DNA from: Larus michahellis
Lineage: Eukaryota; Chordata; Aves; Charadriiformes; Laridae
Direction of reading: 5' to 3'
Assembly: GCF_964199755.1 (NCBI RefSeq)
Contig: NC_133897.1
Coordinates: 72,888,080-72,952,079 of the forward strand
DNA: 64,000 nt
The notes under the pieces are model-generated. The model saw only the letters and a list, made by a program, of their open reading frames with translations. It made no database searches and had not been told where the DNA came from. Positions 52,594 to 63,689 of this stretch are shown piece after piece (within the stretch, counting starts at the first letter, position 1; every line of letters begins with the position of its first letter). Made by a program: the position numbers and the translations under genes.

Positions 52594-53166
52594 GTACTGA
52601 GTGTTAGACCAGGATGCTCAGCAATAAAGTGTGAACAGCATTTTAAGTGCTTAAAGACATTCTAGGTTCATCTTCAACAGCGGATTCCCGTGTCACACCG
52701 AAATTTGAAAAAAGTGGCACCAGTTGTCCATAATCATGAACTAAAAACAGTACTAGAGTTAAAGACAAAGATTTGCAACCTATAACTGCAAACAATGGAT
52801 GCCTGTGATCTCAAAGGGGCAGTATGCGTTTACCTTGTGGAAGCAAATGTCAATGGCGTAACCCGGTCGATTTGTCTAACACTGCACAGAAACAGGAGTG
52901 AGCCCGAGCCAGGCGCATCTGCGGAGCTGGAGGCCTCCACACTCAACGCACACCCACGCACACCCACGCCACACGCACGCACCCACCCACCCCACCGCCA
53001 CGAAGGGAGGAAAAACCTTGCAGGGCGACCAGTGCAAGAGTCCGTACAGCCTCCCCACCTGCTGGCTCCGGGCAATGGAACTGCACTAGCAAGCAGAAAA
53101 GGAAATGTTGGTGTGGCAGTTGCTTTAGGAATAAAAATCAGTGCAGTCAGACCCCATGGGGGGAAA

Positions 53167-53208
53167 AAATATATATATACATATACACACACACAAATAT
53201 ATATATAT

Positions 53209-53244
<36 letters not shown>
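53167..53244. repeat. Compound (TA)n / (CA)n microsatellite
   Basis: Alternating tatata, cacaca and tacata blocks, ending in a run of about twelve TA units, in the ATXN1 3' UTR. Confidence 0.97.
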
Positions 53245-53249
<5 letters not shown>

Positions 53250-53401
53250 AGCCTTGAGTAAGAGTTGGCTTGTTGTTGAAAACGTCAGAGACTGTCTGAT
53301 CCTTCTCAATATCACCCATGGGTTGTGTCCTCAGCATCTACCTGGGGTGAGGAAACCTCTTCACCAACCCGCCGCCGAGCCGCAGTCCCTCCTCGGGACC
53401 G

Positions 53402-53456
53402 GTGTGCACACACACACACGCGCACACACACGCACGCGCACACACACGCACCCCAC
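53402..53456. repeat. (CA)n microsatellite with CG interruptions
   Basis: Runs of CACACA broken by cgcg and cacgcacg within the ATXN1 3' UTR. Confidence 0.95.
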
Positions 53457-53832
53457 GTGTGACACACACCTCTGCTACAGTTCCCTTCTCCTCACCTCCC
53501 CCCCAAAAAAACTAGAAGAGGAACCAAAACAACAAAACAAAACCAAAAAAACACGACGACGAAAAGAAAACAAAAAAAAAAATCACAGCTGGACCCTGTC
53601 CTACACGAGGTGTTAGAAAACAGGAGCCATGACAACACATTCATTTCCACTAAGGGTGTGTGAAGCAGGTACTGCCCCTTCCGTAGCTCTCGATAAACCT
53701 AGTCACTGACAAACACTTGTGGAAAAACATATGCACCAGTCTCCTGCATAATACCAGCTGCAACTATAACAACAAGGTTATAACATAAACCTAAAATAAG
53801 ATGATAACATGTAAATACTGGGTTATTTAGTC

Positions 53833-53840
53833 TACAGTAC
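53833..53840 (-). promoter_or_regulatory. miR-101 seed match (8mer) just after the ATXN1 stop
   Basis: The minus strand reads GTACTGTA within TTACTGTACTGTAGAC, about 57 nt downstream of the stop codon. Second miR-101 8mer of this UTR. Confidence 0.5.
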
Positions 53841-53896
53841 AGTAATCTGGATAAAAATGACAAGGGATAGCCTAATTTCCTTTCCCCAAACAACTT

Positions 53897-54427
53897 TTAC
53901 TTTCCTACGTTGGATCGACCTTCAATGCAAATCTTAACCTCCTGAGGAATAAAAGAAGGCTTGGGAAGAGTCAAAGGTGGCTCCTCTTCTGATTTCTCTA
54001 GTTTTCGTGTTTCGGGGGCTGACCACCTCCTCTTCCTCGTTGCTGGGGGCTTGCTGGGTTCTGTTTTGGTGAGCAAAGGTGCTGCAGGCAATCCTATTTT
54101 GTCCGGAAACTTCAGTTCACCGTTCTCAGCTAACATCTGTGCGCTTCCCTGATTAATCCCGTTTTCCTGCTCCGCATACCTGTGTCTACTTCCAGCTAGA
54201 CTGTCATTCTTTGAATGCTTCAGCAAGATACTAGCTGAGTCCATGGGCTGGCCCTTTTTAATAGAGCCGTTCTTCAGGTTCTTGAGTGTGAGCGATATGC
54301 AGACGTCCCCCACCGAGAGTTTGGAGCATGGCAAATCAAAGAGCTGGCTGGTTCTCTCGGGGCAGCAGGATGACCAGCCTTGTCCAAATACAAAAAAAGG
54401 GTATTCTACCAAGACTTCCACGCTGAC
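53897..54427 (-). CDS. ATXN1: ATXN1 last coding exon (residues 628-803 and stop)
   Basis: Begins VSVEVLVEYPFFVFGQGWSS, then CCPERTSQLFDLPCSKLSVG, the second half of the AXH domain, which mediates self-association and binding to partners such as Capicua. The tail carries RKRRWSAPE at residues 758-766, overlapping the nuclear localisation signal and the 14-3-3/U2AF65-binding site; Ser763 corresponds to human Ser776. It ends CIEGRSNVGK and TAA. The acceptor ctgcag is at 54428-54433, phase 0. Sequence upstream of 54427 in the same frame is intron. Confidence 0.97.
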   Translation of the reverse strand, partial: VSVEVLVEYPFFVFGQGWSSCCPERTSQLFDLPCSKLSVGDVCISLTLKNLKNGSIKKGQPMDSASILLKHSKNDSLAGSRHRYAEQENGINQGSAQMLAENGELKFPDKIGLPAAPLLTKTEPSKPPATRKRRWSAPETRKLEKSEEEPPLTLPKPSFIPQEVKICIEGRSNVGK

Positions 54428-54433
54428 CTGCAG

Positions 54434-54483
54434 AAAGAGAGGGGACAACAGAGAGAGAGACAGAGGGAGAGAGAGGGGAGAGC
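54434..54483 (-). promoter_or_regulatory. ATXN1: Extended polypyrimidine (CT)n tract at the ATXN1 last-exon acceptor
   Basis: On the transcript strand about 50 nt of CT-rich sequence (ctctctccctctgtctctct... ending ctctctttctgcag) precede the acceptor. It is a microsatellite-like tract that also serves as the splicing polypyrimidine tract. Confidence 0.8.
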
Positions 54484-57400
54484 GTGAGATCACCCGTGTG
54501 CCCTCACGCACGTGCACGGCAGGCGGCGCTTGCCGCGGGGGAGAGGGATGAAGCTGAAATTCCAAACGTGATGTTCACTTTCTGCAAAATCACCACATCA
54601 GCCACCAGACTTCACGCCTGTCCTTGTCACACGGGTGTTAGTGGTTTCTCTGAGCTCAGCATTTCTCAGCACAAGACCTCAGCGGGAATCAAGCTTTACC
54701 TTTACCCAGCCGCTCAGAGAGGCGTAAGAGGCATTTGGCAAACTGGCAAACTCCGATCCCCACCATCCCCTTGTGGTACCTAGAGCCTGTCATCCACATC
54801 TAAAGACACTTTCCGACCAGAGAATGGCTCAAGGGAAGCTCTCAGTTCTGACACACAATTTCCTAAATGACTACAGGAATGTCATCCTCACCTCTGCGCA
54901 AACAAGCGTATACTTACCAGCGTGAAATGGCTGAAGGCACGCTGATTTCCCAGGGGAAGGCCCTGAGTACGTACGGATTTGTAGCCGTAAAAGCAGCGAG
55001 CGCGAACCTGCCTTCCCCCAGCAATCCCATTACCAGTACAGTTTCTTCCCTTCTCACACCTGCTCTCCCACTCTGCAGTTCAGTTTGCCTCCTGTACTCC
55101 CACCACAGGGAGAGGATCATCTGTCCTCCTCCTCCTGCAGTTCCTGCACTGTGTCTCCTTTTCTGCACTGTGTCCCCTTTTCCCCTGACTTCTCCCTGCT
55201 TTAAAAACACACCTGGTTATGAATCCTACCTAACCATCTTTCAGAGAGCTGCCACAGCCAGGAGAACAGAGCAGCAGCAGGTGCCCACTGCTCCTTGACC
55301 TTGCAAATGCTGGGCCTGGAGGTCCCAACACGATGAAGCACCTCAACACCCGCTTATCTCTGCGCGTGTCAGCAGTCCAGTGCTCACTGGGCGGTGCTGC
55401 ATCTGCAGGCTCAAACGCTTGATGCGGGCTCATGCAATTCACAACCCAGGAAATTCTGAGTAATACTCCTTAAAAATTCGGCAGGTGTTTTTAACTTGCT
55501 GTGCGTGTAACACCAATGAGAAGTGCAACTCCAAGAGGATGGCTTACACTCAAGTCAGACATCCACTGCTCTGCTCCCAAGGTCCCCACGTCCTCTGGAG
55601 CTCTTCTCAGGCATGGGGGGCAGGATCCTGCTCTGATGGTGTAACCCCTGTTTGGTAGGGGCTCAAGGGCAGGAGAAGACCTGAATACATGTGCTCAACT
55701 CATTACTGAGCCATTCAGCAGGCACGGAGCATACCAGCTGCCTGGAGAGCCTTCCCTCCCTGGGAACAGGGACTCACTTGAAAGGAACATCACAGTAGGC
55801 TTGAGAAATCACCTCTCACCTTTGGGAGTGAGTAACGCTGTCATACCAAGCATGGCTTTGTATCGTTAAAAATACATTTCAACGTTAAGGAATAGAAGCA
55901 GTTTGAGATGCACATTGCACTCAAACATGTTTGTCCATAATATTGAACGTGAACCGTAGGATGAAGTTGCATGGCCTGCCTCACAGAAGAGGTTGGACAC
56001 AACAACAGTACAGCACCCAGCAGCCCTGCTGCTTCCCTGCTAGCACTCCTTACCTTCAGAGGCCACCCTCCCTGCAAGCGGGGCCCAAGGAAGCTCCCCT
56101 CACACCCCACCAGCTCCACAACCCTTTTGGGCAGGAAGACTTAATCAGGGACGCCTCACAGCTCAGAGAGGCTCCAGAACCAGGAAACTGAAGATTCACA
56201 TCAGATGTTGACTGCACCTCTGACTGATTAAGCCCACGACATCCACTAGCAGTCAACTGCAGTGAAAAAAAAACTTATAAAGTCTATAAATATATGCTAT
56301 GTACTTCTGCAACTAGGCCAACAAATAACACTGCATATATTAACCTGCCACTCCACCTGCACAACACAGTCAGTTACCGTACAAGGAATTTCAAAAGGAC
56401 TAGTTTAGAGGCAAAAGATACCCCCCACTACAGCAATTTCTGTCATATTAAAACTTTTCTGACCAGAACTGTCTGCCAACAGTCAACTACACACATGGCA
56501 AGAGTGGAAAGGGACCTCACTCTAGGCCTGGTTTATGCTCTGACCTACGGAGTCGGTGGGGCAAGGTAACGACGAAAGTCCCATCCCTCCATGTCGTTGG
56601 ATAGAAACACTCCAGCACCAAGATCTGCAGAAAAATTTGCCCAGAGTTTGAGATCCTATTCCATACATGCGCATCTCAGTAAGGGGTCTGACCGGGAGAA
56701 GTGGTGAATATCCAGTATCTCCCATGGACTTAAATGGAAACTGCTGTCTACACAGAGCTATAGGCTTGTCTCCAGGCATGGATCATCTGGCAGACACAGC
56801 TTTCTCCTTTATAGTGATATGTCTCTCCTCTTTCTTCCTCCTTCCTGCATGCTGTATTTTTTTTCTTTCTTTTTATACTTTCCATCCTTGTCAAAAGCTA
56901 TTTGGATCTGTGGGAACGCTACATGCTTGTGTGCACCATCCTCGCCGACACAGGAGTTCCTCTTGATGTGAACACGCTTCCATCACGTTATACTTTTTTT
57001 TTTTTTTAACCTGGCATCCAAAAAACTTGCCTGAACTGTCAGTCACTGAAACAAATCCCAGAACTGGTGGTGGTGATCATGAATAACACTGAATAATAAA
57101 GATGGTGAAATGCCGGAATTTCCACAATCCCGTCACAGTGTGCATGTACCACTATTTTCCTCAGGGATTATCAAGCCCTCTTTTAGCTGGCCACTTCTGC
57201 ATTCAGCTAACTTGGGATTTAAGGTAACCATTCTCCACAAGCAACAGTAGTCAAAGACCTTTTAAGTGTGAACGGTCAGTAAAAACACCCCCACGTAACT
57301 TTCTTCCGACCACTTCAATAAAACACAAGAAATTAATTTTAAAAGCTCCCTCCCCCAATATCTTGCCATAATTATTGTAGGAGAAAAAGAAATTTAGAAC

Positions 57401-58698
57401 TTGTTTTCCAACTACTAAGACGATAAAGCAAGAAACCAAAATGTTGGTCCTCTTCACGCACACCAAGGCTCCACTGCAATTTACATTTATATTTCTCAAT
57501 TTAAGACCGACTAGTGAGAACACCCAAAACTCTTCAGTGCAGCCTCTGAGTATCTGCAATTTTCTGTAAACCTTTATAATTTTATTTCTCAGCCAAACTC
57601 GGCAGGTAAGACGGGCAATTCAGACTGCTCAGGAAACCCTGGCTGGAGCTGAAACACGGATGACAGGTGCTGGAAGATCTGATGCCCAGGAAATACCCTT
57701 CCCATCGTTCAGAAGCACAGCAACTGTAGTCTTGGGGCTCGCTGCTGCAACCAACATAACAAGCACTAAAACAAAAGGTGCCAAATAAAAGTGGCTTTTG
57801 TGAACTGTATTTTAATAAATGCAAACGTACATTTTCCAATTAAGCATTTTTCTCCCTAATATTATTAAAATGTGATGAAACTAGGAGGGGCAGGTTGGAA
57901 ACAAAGAGAAGGAAGGGGTTCTGGAAACAATGTGCAATTAAGCGGTGGAGCTCTCTGCTGAAGGCCTTGCTGCGGGTGTCGAGAGACTCCTCAGGTCCAA
58001 AAAACAGCTGGGCGGATTCATGGAATAGAAGCTCTCCCTCTCGCAGAGAGAAGTCTCTACAGTGCCGCGCTGCCACACGACCTCCCCTACTCGGAGACTT
58101 TGGGACTCCTGATGTTCCCACCACCCCGAGCAACATCTGCCTTCAGGTGTTCAGATTTATAGGGCGGCACCCTGTGCCACAATGACTACCTGGTACATCA
58201 TGTGGTCTGGGTGGGCATCCCCCCAGGGCTGCATCTAGCCCAGCTTCAGTACACCATTATCACTCACCCATGGCTTGAAGGTGAGGGGTTACTGCTCTGC
58301 ACAGCTACGTCATCCCACCATTTCTCAAGAGAAGCCACCTCTGTCCACCAGACCGCTGGCTGCTGAGTTTATCACATGAGCCCTTATCTGCTGCACCCCC
58401 AGAGTTCAGCAACACGCATCCAAAGACAGACCACAGCTGCCCCCATTGCTCAGAGGAAAAAGGACTTACTGCCCCCGTGACCAGGGGACACAGAGATCAC
58501 GTGAGGGGAAGGCTGGGAGAGATCTCCATCTACAGCAGTGAACTGAGTCAACATCTCTCTTTCTGTGTCTGCTATGGTGCCAAAAATAATGAAAAGGAGA
58601 GCGCATTAAAAAAAAAAGTAACTGGTTTGTGTGCGTGCAGAGATAAAAGGGGAAAACTGAACTAGACAATGGTCTAAAAAAATACACACTAAACTAAA

Positions 58699-58763
58699 CT
58701 AGTTTGGGCTACTAACCAGATCCATTGACCTTTTCCATCTCTAGTGTCTATGATTCTGTTTTT
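58699..58763 (+). mobile_element. Possible CR1 3' end relic
   Basis: 'gaccttttccatctctagtg' followed by 'tctatgattctgtt' resembles the CR1 terminus ('ggtcccttccatcc ... ttctatgattctgtg'). Short and diverged. Located in the ATXN1 intron, antisense to the gene. Confidence 0.4.
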
Positions 58764-61700
58764 TAAAAACACGAAAATGAAGAACTTTATGTTCATCTTT
58801 TCTTTTTAAGCTATACTTTAAGAATTATTAGGAACTGAAACGCAGGGATGAAAGCAAGCATTTCACAGAACTTATTTTGCATCTCCTGTGTGTCTTGACC
58901 TTAACATCAATGGAGGTGAATTACTGGATTCCACTTGTTCCTGGCAGCAAAGGAAAGGACAGGTAATAACGATGAAAGCGTTATTATAAGAGTAATAGGT
59001 GGAATTGCAAAGAGACGCAGATCCGTAGGTCTTTCAGGTAACCTGAATGCAGAGGAGTAACAGCTGGACCTGGGTTCTGGTCCAGTTGTCACTTACTTGA
59101 CTTCCTAATGCTGCGAAATGGAAATCTAGCATCCCTCTAGGGCTAAGGCCAGTTATTTCACTGCAAAGGCACGTAGCTTTAAGTGGGTTAATTTTCCTCT
59201 AGGTTTCCATACCTAGAAGAGGATTGGATTTGCCAGGTGACTGGAAGACGGGAGAGGGAGGATGACCTCTTTCTGAGTAAGTGCTGTGCTAGGGAGGGGC
59301 TGCTGCGGGCTTGCGGTGACACGATACAACAGCAGCTGCATGGTGCCTCCCTATTTACATTACAGTTGTATATGCTCAGCTAAAAATAATCTCCTACCTC
59401 TGTCCCTCAATTGGTGAGAAAACTAGCTAACGTTTGCACAGAGTCGGAAAATACAAATTCATCAATATTATAATGACTTCCCAGAGATCCCTGGGAGGAG
59501 TACGTAAGTGAGCCAAAGCTAATGATAACAACGCTATTTTTGTATGGCACTTACTCTTTACAACTTACCCTCCCTTGATAATACCATTTGAAAAGCTCCC
59601 TCCTTCCAGAAGTAAGCAACTGAAACGTAATTGTAATAAAATACTTTGCGAAGCTACACTACACACACAGATAGATCCCTCACTGTGGTCTGGTGTCAAG
59701 ATATATTTAAGTGCTGCAGCACCACAGTGCCACTGCTCAAAAAAGCACGACTAAATGCTGTTCTTTCAACGAGAAGACTAAGCCCTCTTCACGCAGGCAA
59801 TTTTCTAACGAGTCATGACTGCCGCATGCCTGCTAATAAAGCTAAACGCTTTCATACAGCCACGTCGAGCTGAGGGTGAGGTCACCGGAGACTTCGAGCA
59901 TGTAGAAACGACCTCTCTCTCTCTCTCTTTGAATCCAGGCAAGAGAAAACCGGCAGAGCCATCCCTGCTATGCAGGGACACAGCTGATCTGGGAAGAGAC
60001 CCAAGTGCTGGAATCTGCAGGAAACCTAAATTAAACCCCCGTTTCTAATCATATCTCTACGTGACTCGCCCTCCATTCTGGAAGCATCCCCGGTGGGAAA
60101 CACAGCTGGGGAGTATTTCGGCTGCGATGATGTCAGCCCGCTCCTGATAGGCTTCTCAGTAAGGTGACACTTTGCTGGGTGAGACCCGTGTGCCTGGCCC
60201 TGGATTTGTACAGCTTCAGGCTCGGCTCGCTTTCTGCCAGAGGATGGCACTCCACCCCCTGCAAAGGCGCTCGTCCCGGCGCCCAGCGCCACAACACATC
60301 GCCCGCGTTGACAGATCTGCGAACGAGACATGACACAAATGCTACCTGCTAATTTGTACCTCTTCTGCTGGTGCAGAGACCGGTGGCCTGGCTGCAGGGA
60401 GAGAAACGAGAGCAAGATGAAAATTGCAGATGGGAGACTGCGACTTCTGAAATCTCATTATTATAGGCACCGGGGCAAATTATAGTAACTGGTCCTGATC
60501 CAAGGACGGTTCCTCTTGTTGCAAAGCCTGAGATGCACCAAAATACAGTGGAGCGGTGGGGAAAAAAATCATGTCTTCATACCGAAAGCACCAGAGTCCC
60601 AACTTCTATCAGCTGTGCAGACGCACACACATACATGACCAAAACCACACAGGGAATCTGCAAGTTTGACATGACAAAGGGGACATGTCATATAGAGCAA
60701 TTTACCATGTATGTGCCATTGGGGAAGGACGGGCCACAGACTGCTGCCACTGTAAGAAATTTTTCGTGTAATCTGCTCCTCGGTACTGTCACTGCTTGTT
60801 TTTCTTCTCCAAACTGTCAGCCTGAGGCGCTTCACTACATGTGTCCGTGTCCAGCTCCTCTCTCCCTCTCTCTCGTTCTGGTTCTCCAGCACCAAGGGTG
60901 CAGCGTCAGGGTTGCAGATGCTGCAGTTCGCAGCACTCCAACCACACAAAAAAGGATTTGCAACAAGAATATTTAAAATTAGTACCTCTAGGAACCAAAA
61001 ATGCTACACAGTATATCTGAACTGCTCCAGCCTCAACACAGCAGAATCGAAACCGCTCAGAAAAGGGACAGCGTCAGGATAATGCTTTACGATCAGCACA
61101 TACTCCTTCTCAACCTAAAAATATCTTTGGAAAGTTACAGGGTTTCTTCCTACATTGCGAACCAACGAGAAACAAAGGTGAGAAGCACAGCCTGCCCAGC
61201 CACCTAGATGGTTTTTCTTTCCAAATTTCCCTGGAACACAGAGTTTATGTGAGCCGTGCAGTGTTTAAACCACCCGCAACCAAAGCCTCCGTAAAACTCT
61301 GTAGTGCATTTCAGTAACTTATGTATGTGATGGAGCCATTCCCAGGCAGCTCCGTGTTTTCAAGCTGTGGAAATTCACTGCCTTGTGCCCTGCCTATCTC
61401 TCAAGGGTAGGATGTGAGCTGCATCTAACCTGACCTTTCTGATGTGGAAGGTAAAAATCACCTATCAAAATGCAAGATATATCCTCTCATACTGCTTACG
61501 TTGTTTTGTATTTTAAGCAAAAAATACAAAGATCGTGTAATTATTCCTGTGTGTTCTCCAGCTATAAGAAAGACACATTTTAAATCCAAGACACTACATT
61601 TATCATCAGTGTGACCCTGATGGCTCCCCCGGCACAGTGAGGGGTATGAGTTTTGGACCAGAGTTGGTCTCACGGATGGATGTGAATGATGAAGAACCAA

Positions 61701-61808
61701 CCTCACACGGACCCAAAGCGACTGAGACGTGCTGAGGAAAGCTGCACCTGGGGGGCCACAGTGTGCACCCCAGTCCACCCCCCGCACCCCACCATGCATT
61801 GCCATTAC

Positions 61809-63689
61809 CTGTGCTCGATGCTCCCCAACTGCAAACTGTATCACGGCGATGCCTGGGCTATGGCTGTCTTCAATCCTCTCCACAGTGCTGGAGTCTATTT
61901 TCAGGTCGTTGCTAATTTCCGCGCTCTGTATGAAGTCTTCTGTTTTCAAGTCCTCTACTTTCTTCAGCTCCCCGTTGGCCAGCTGAATGATCGACCCCTT
62001 CATGAAGTAGGGGGGCAGCGTGGGAGGCGCGGCGGCGGGGGAAGCGATGGACTGCACCACGGGCAGGTGGATCTGCGCCTGCACCATGGTGGCCTGGTAG
62101 GCGGGCTGGGTGGTGAGGGGCTCCGCGCTGAAGTTCTCGTTTTTGGGGACGGCGGTGGTGACGAACGTGTGAGGCACTGCTGCAAACTGGGGAGACGACG
62201 TGACGATCGCAGGTGCTACTCCTGACGGCTCGACGTCCGCGCCGCCGACCGGTATCAGCAGGGACTGGGTGCCAGGGATCACCAGGTGCTGCGGCAGGCT
62301 GCCGGGGTACCCGATGGCTTGCTGCTGACCGCTCAGGTAGCCGATCACCGGTGGCTGGGTCCCGGCATAGAAGGCTGTTGCCGGCAGCCCGACGGGGAGT
62401 TGCTCAGAGGCGCTGTGGGTGGTCTGAATGACAGTGTGAGGGGACAGCGTGGCCACTGCCTTCACCCCCTCGTGGCCCAGAGCCTGCTGTGGGGACAAGG
62501 CGTAGGACCGGTGGGTTGGCTTTCCCAAGTGCAAGCTTCCCTTGTCGTTGAGGGCTGAGGGAGAGGTCTCGCGGTTGGTGGCCTGCTGCACCTCCATGTC
62601 TGCCGTGGGCGTGCTGCTGTTGGGGACTACCATGACGGAGGCTCGGACACCTGAGGAATCCCGCACGCCGTACTCAGCGGGGCTCGAGTGGACCACCACG
62701 TGCCTGGTCTCGTAATGATGGGGAGCTGGTTTATTGCCTGCTTTGACTAGACCCATGTCGGCAGAAGGCGAAATGCCGTACCTCCGGCTCTTCTCTATCT
62801 CGCCATTCAATACCTCCTTGGCCTGCATCGCCTGCAGCCGGCTGCTTTCGGGCTTCTTGGGGGGATCCCTGGTGACAAAGTGGCCCCCCGAGTCAGTGTA
62901 CTGCACCACCACTTGGGAGGAAGGGCCGAGGGTGAGGGTGTGTGGGATCACCGTCTGATGGGGGTGCAGGGGGACCGGGATGGTTGGAGGAGAGAGATTT
63001 CTGACAGTGCTCTGGGAAGAGCTGGAAATGTGGACGTACTGGTTCTGCTGGGTGGGTGGAGGAGACCCGGCGGCGATCAGTCCAGGTGTCCTGACCAGGT
63101 GCGGCTCAACTTTGTGCCCCTGCTGGCTTAAGCCGCTCATGCTGGCCAGCAAAGTGGAATAAGCCTCCAGCTGGGAGCGCTGGGATGGAGTGGTCGCAAC
63201 GGCCGTGGCTGCTGCCACGGCGCTGGTCGCAGAATTGGCCGTTGGGGAAATCAGCTGCGAGGGGATGAAGCCGGTGTACGATCCGCTGTACTGGGGCCCG
63301 ACGAACTGGAAGGTGTGCTGCAGGTGTGTGTACTGCACGGGGGAAACAGGGGTCCCTGACTGGGAGAGGGCGGGCGAGTACACCGTGGGAAGAGTGGTGG
63401 AGGCTGGAACGGACCTGGGTGCGCTCGGTGGGGAATAGTCCAGCCCTGCAGATAGTGACTTGTGCAAACCCTGCTGCAAGCCTGCCTCCACCGATGATGT
63501 CCCCCCAGGCCGGTGCCGGGTCCCCAGGCCACCTTGGCCACCGGGTGTGCTGGGGAGCCATGCTAGGTTATCCGCACGGTGGTTTTCGTTTGGCAGGACC
63601 GGCTTCACCTCCGAAGGCAGGCTGGTGGCAGGGATTTCTCGCTTCTTAGGTGGCAGGCATTCATTGCTCCGCTCTTGGTTGGATTTCAT
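61809..63689 (-). CDS. ATXN1: ATXN1 first coding exon (residues 1-627)
   Basis: Starts MKSNQERSNECLPPKKREIP at the ATG 63687-63689, the conserved ataxin-1 start, with A at -3. The frame is open 21 bases further upstream only as far as a GTG, which is not a eukaryotic start here. Conserved blocks include SGLDYSPPSAPRSVP-like sequence near 80-95, TTPSQRSQLEAYSTLLASM near 167-184, HPHQTVIPHTLTLGPSSQVV and, at the end, PPYFMKGSIIQLANGELKKV, the start of the AXH domain. Only Gln189-Gln190 remain near the place where humans carry polyQ. The donor CAG|GTAATG is at 61808/61809; read-through beyond it is intron. Confidence 0.97.

Larger units (their letters stand above)
45485..53896 (-). other. ATXN1: ATXN1 3' UTR (about 8.4 kb)
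   Basis: The sequence from the ATXN1 stop codon to the polyadenylation signal has no conserved coding frame. Human ATXN1 is known for a 3' UTR of about 7 kb, so the size fits. It contains simple repeats ((GT)n, TAGA, AT/AC, CA, GTTT), long A and T tracts, GC-rich patches at about 46.1-47.8, 48.6-49.0 and 50.04-50.35 kb, miRNA seed matches, a Pumilio element and a perfect palindrome. Long UTR-mediated repression of ATXN1 is established in mammals. Continuity of the UTR across the whole interval is inferred. Confidence 0.75.
54428..61808 (-). other. ATXN1: ATXN1 intron between the two coding exons
   Basis: 7.4 kb with donor GTAATG (minus strand) and acceptor CTGCAG. It contains the long pyrimidine tract next to the acceptor, a 19-bp tandem duplication (tgcactgtgtctccttttc, about 55147-55184), a possible CR1 3' end near 58700 and a MEF2-like ctaaaaataa at about 59380. 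A CT run lies at 59910-59928. No gene is supported; the numerous short frames show no homology. Confidence 0.8.
53897..63689 (-). other. ATXN1: ATXN1 gene, ataxin-1 (coding span, two coding exons)
   Basis: Ataxin-1 is a mainly nuclear protein that acts with Capicua in transcriptional repression and binds RNA-processing factors; expansion of its glutamine tract in humans causes SCA1. Two coding exons join at phase 0 (Q627/V628) to give 803 residues; human isoforms are about 815 depending on the tract. The coding architecture (whole ORF in the last two exons, very long 3' UTR) is that of vertebrate ATXN1, not of the shorter paralogue ATXN1L. The AXH domain is at about 555-680. The polyQ tract is absent. 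No defect is seen. Confidence 0.96.

Noticed and set aside
53174-53181. Additional Pumilio site TGTATATA on the minus strand
   Set aside because: It lies within an AT/AC microsatellite, where such octamers occur by composition alone.
52795-53616. 273-codon open frame on +
   Set aside because: It runs through AT/AC and CA microsatellites antisense to the ATXN1 3' UTR; the predicted protein is low complexity (runs of His-Thr and Ile-Tyr).
54428-54565. N-terminal part of the 222-codon frame before VSVEVLV
   Set aside because: It reads the polypyrimidine tract of the intron (Ser/Leu/Pro-rich), upstream of the CTGCAG acceptor.
61458-61808. Extension of the ATXN1 frame past HRAQ to 750 codons
   Set aside because: A clean donor CAG|GTAATG at 61808/61809 joins to the last exon VSVEVLVEYPFF in phase 0. 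The extension is intronic and unlike ataxin-1.
61686-62225. 179-codon open frame on + opposite the ATXN1 coding exon
   Set aside because: It is an antisense shadow of a GC-rich coding exon with no homology; codon bias of the real gene explains it.
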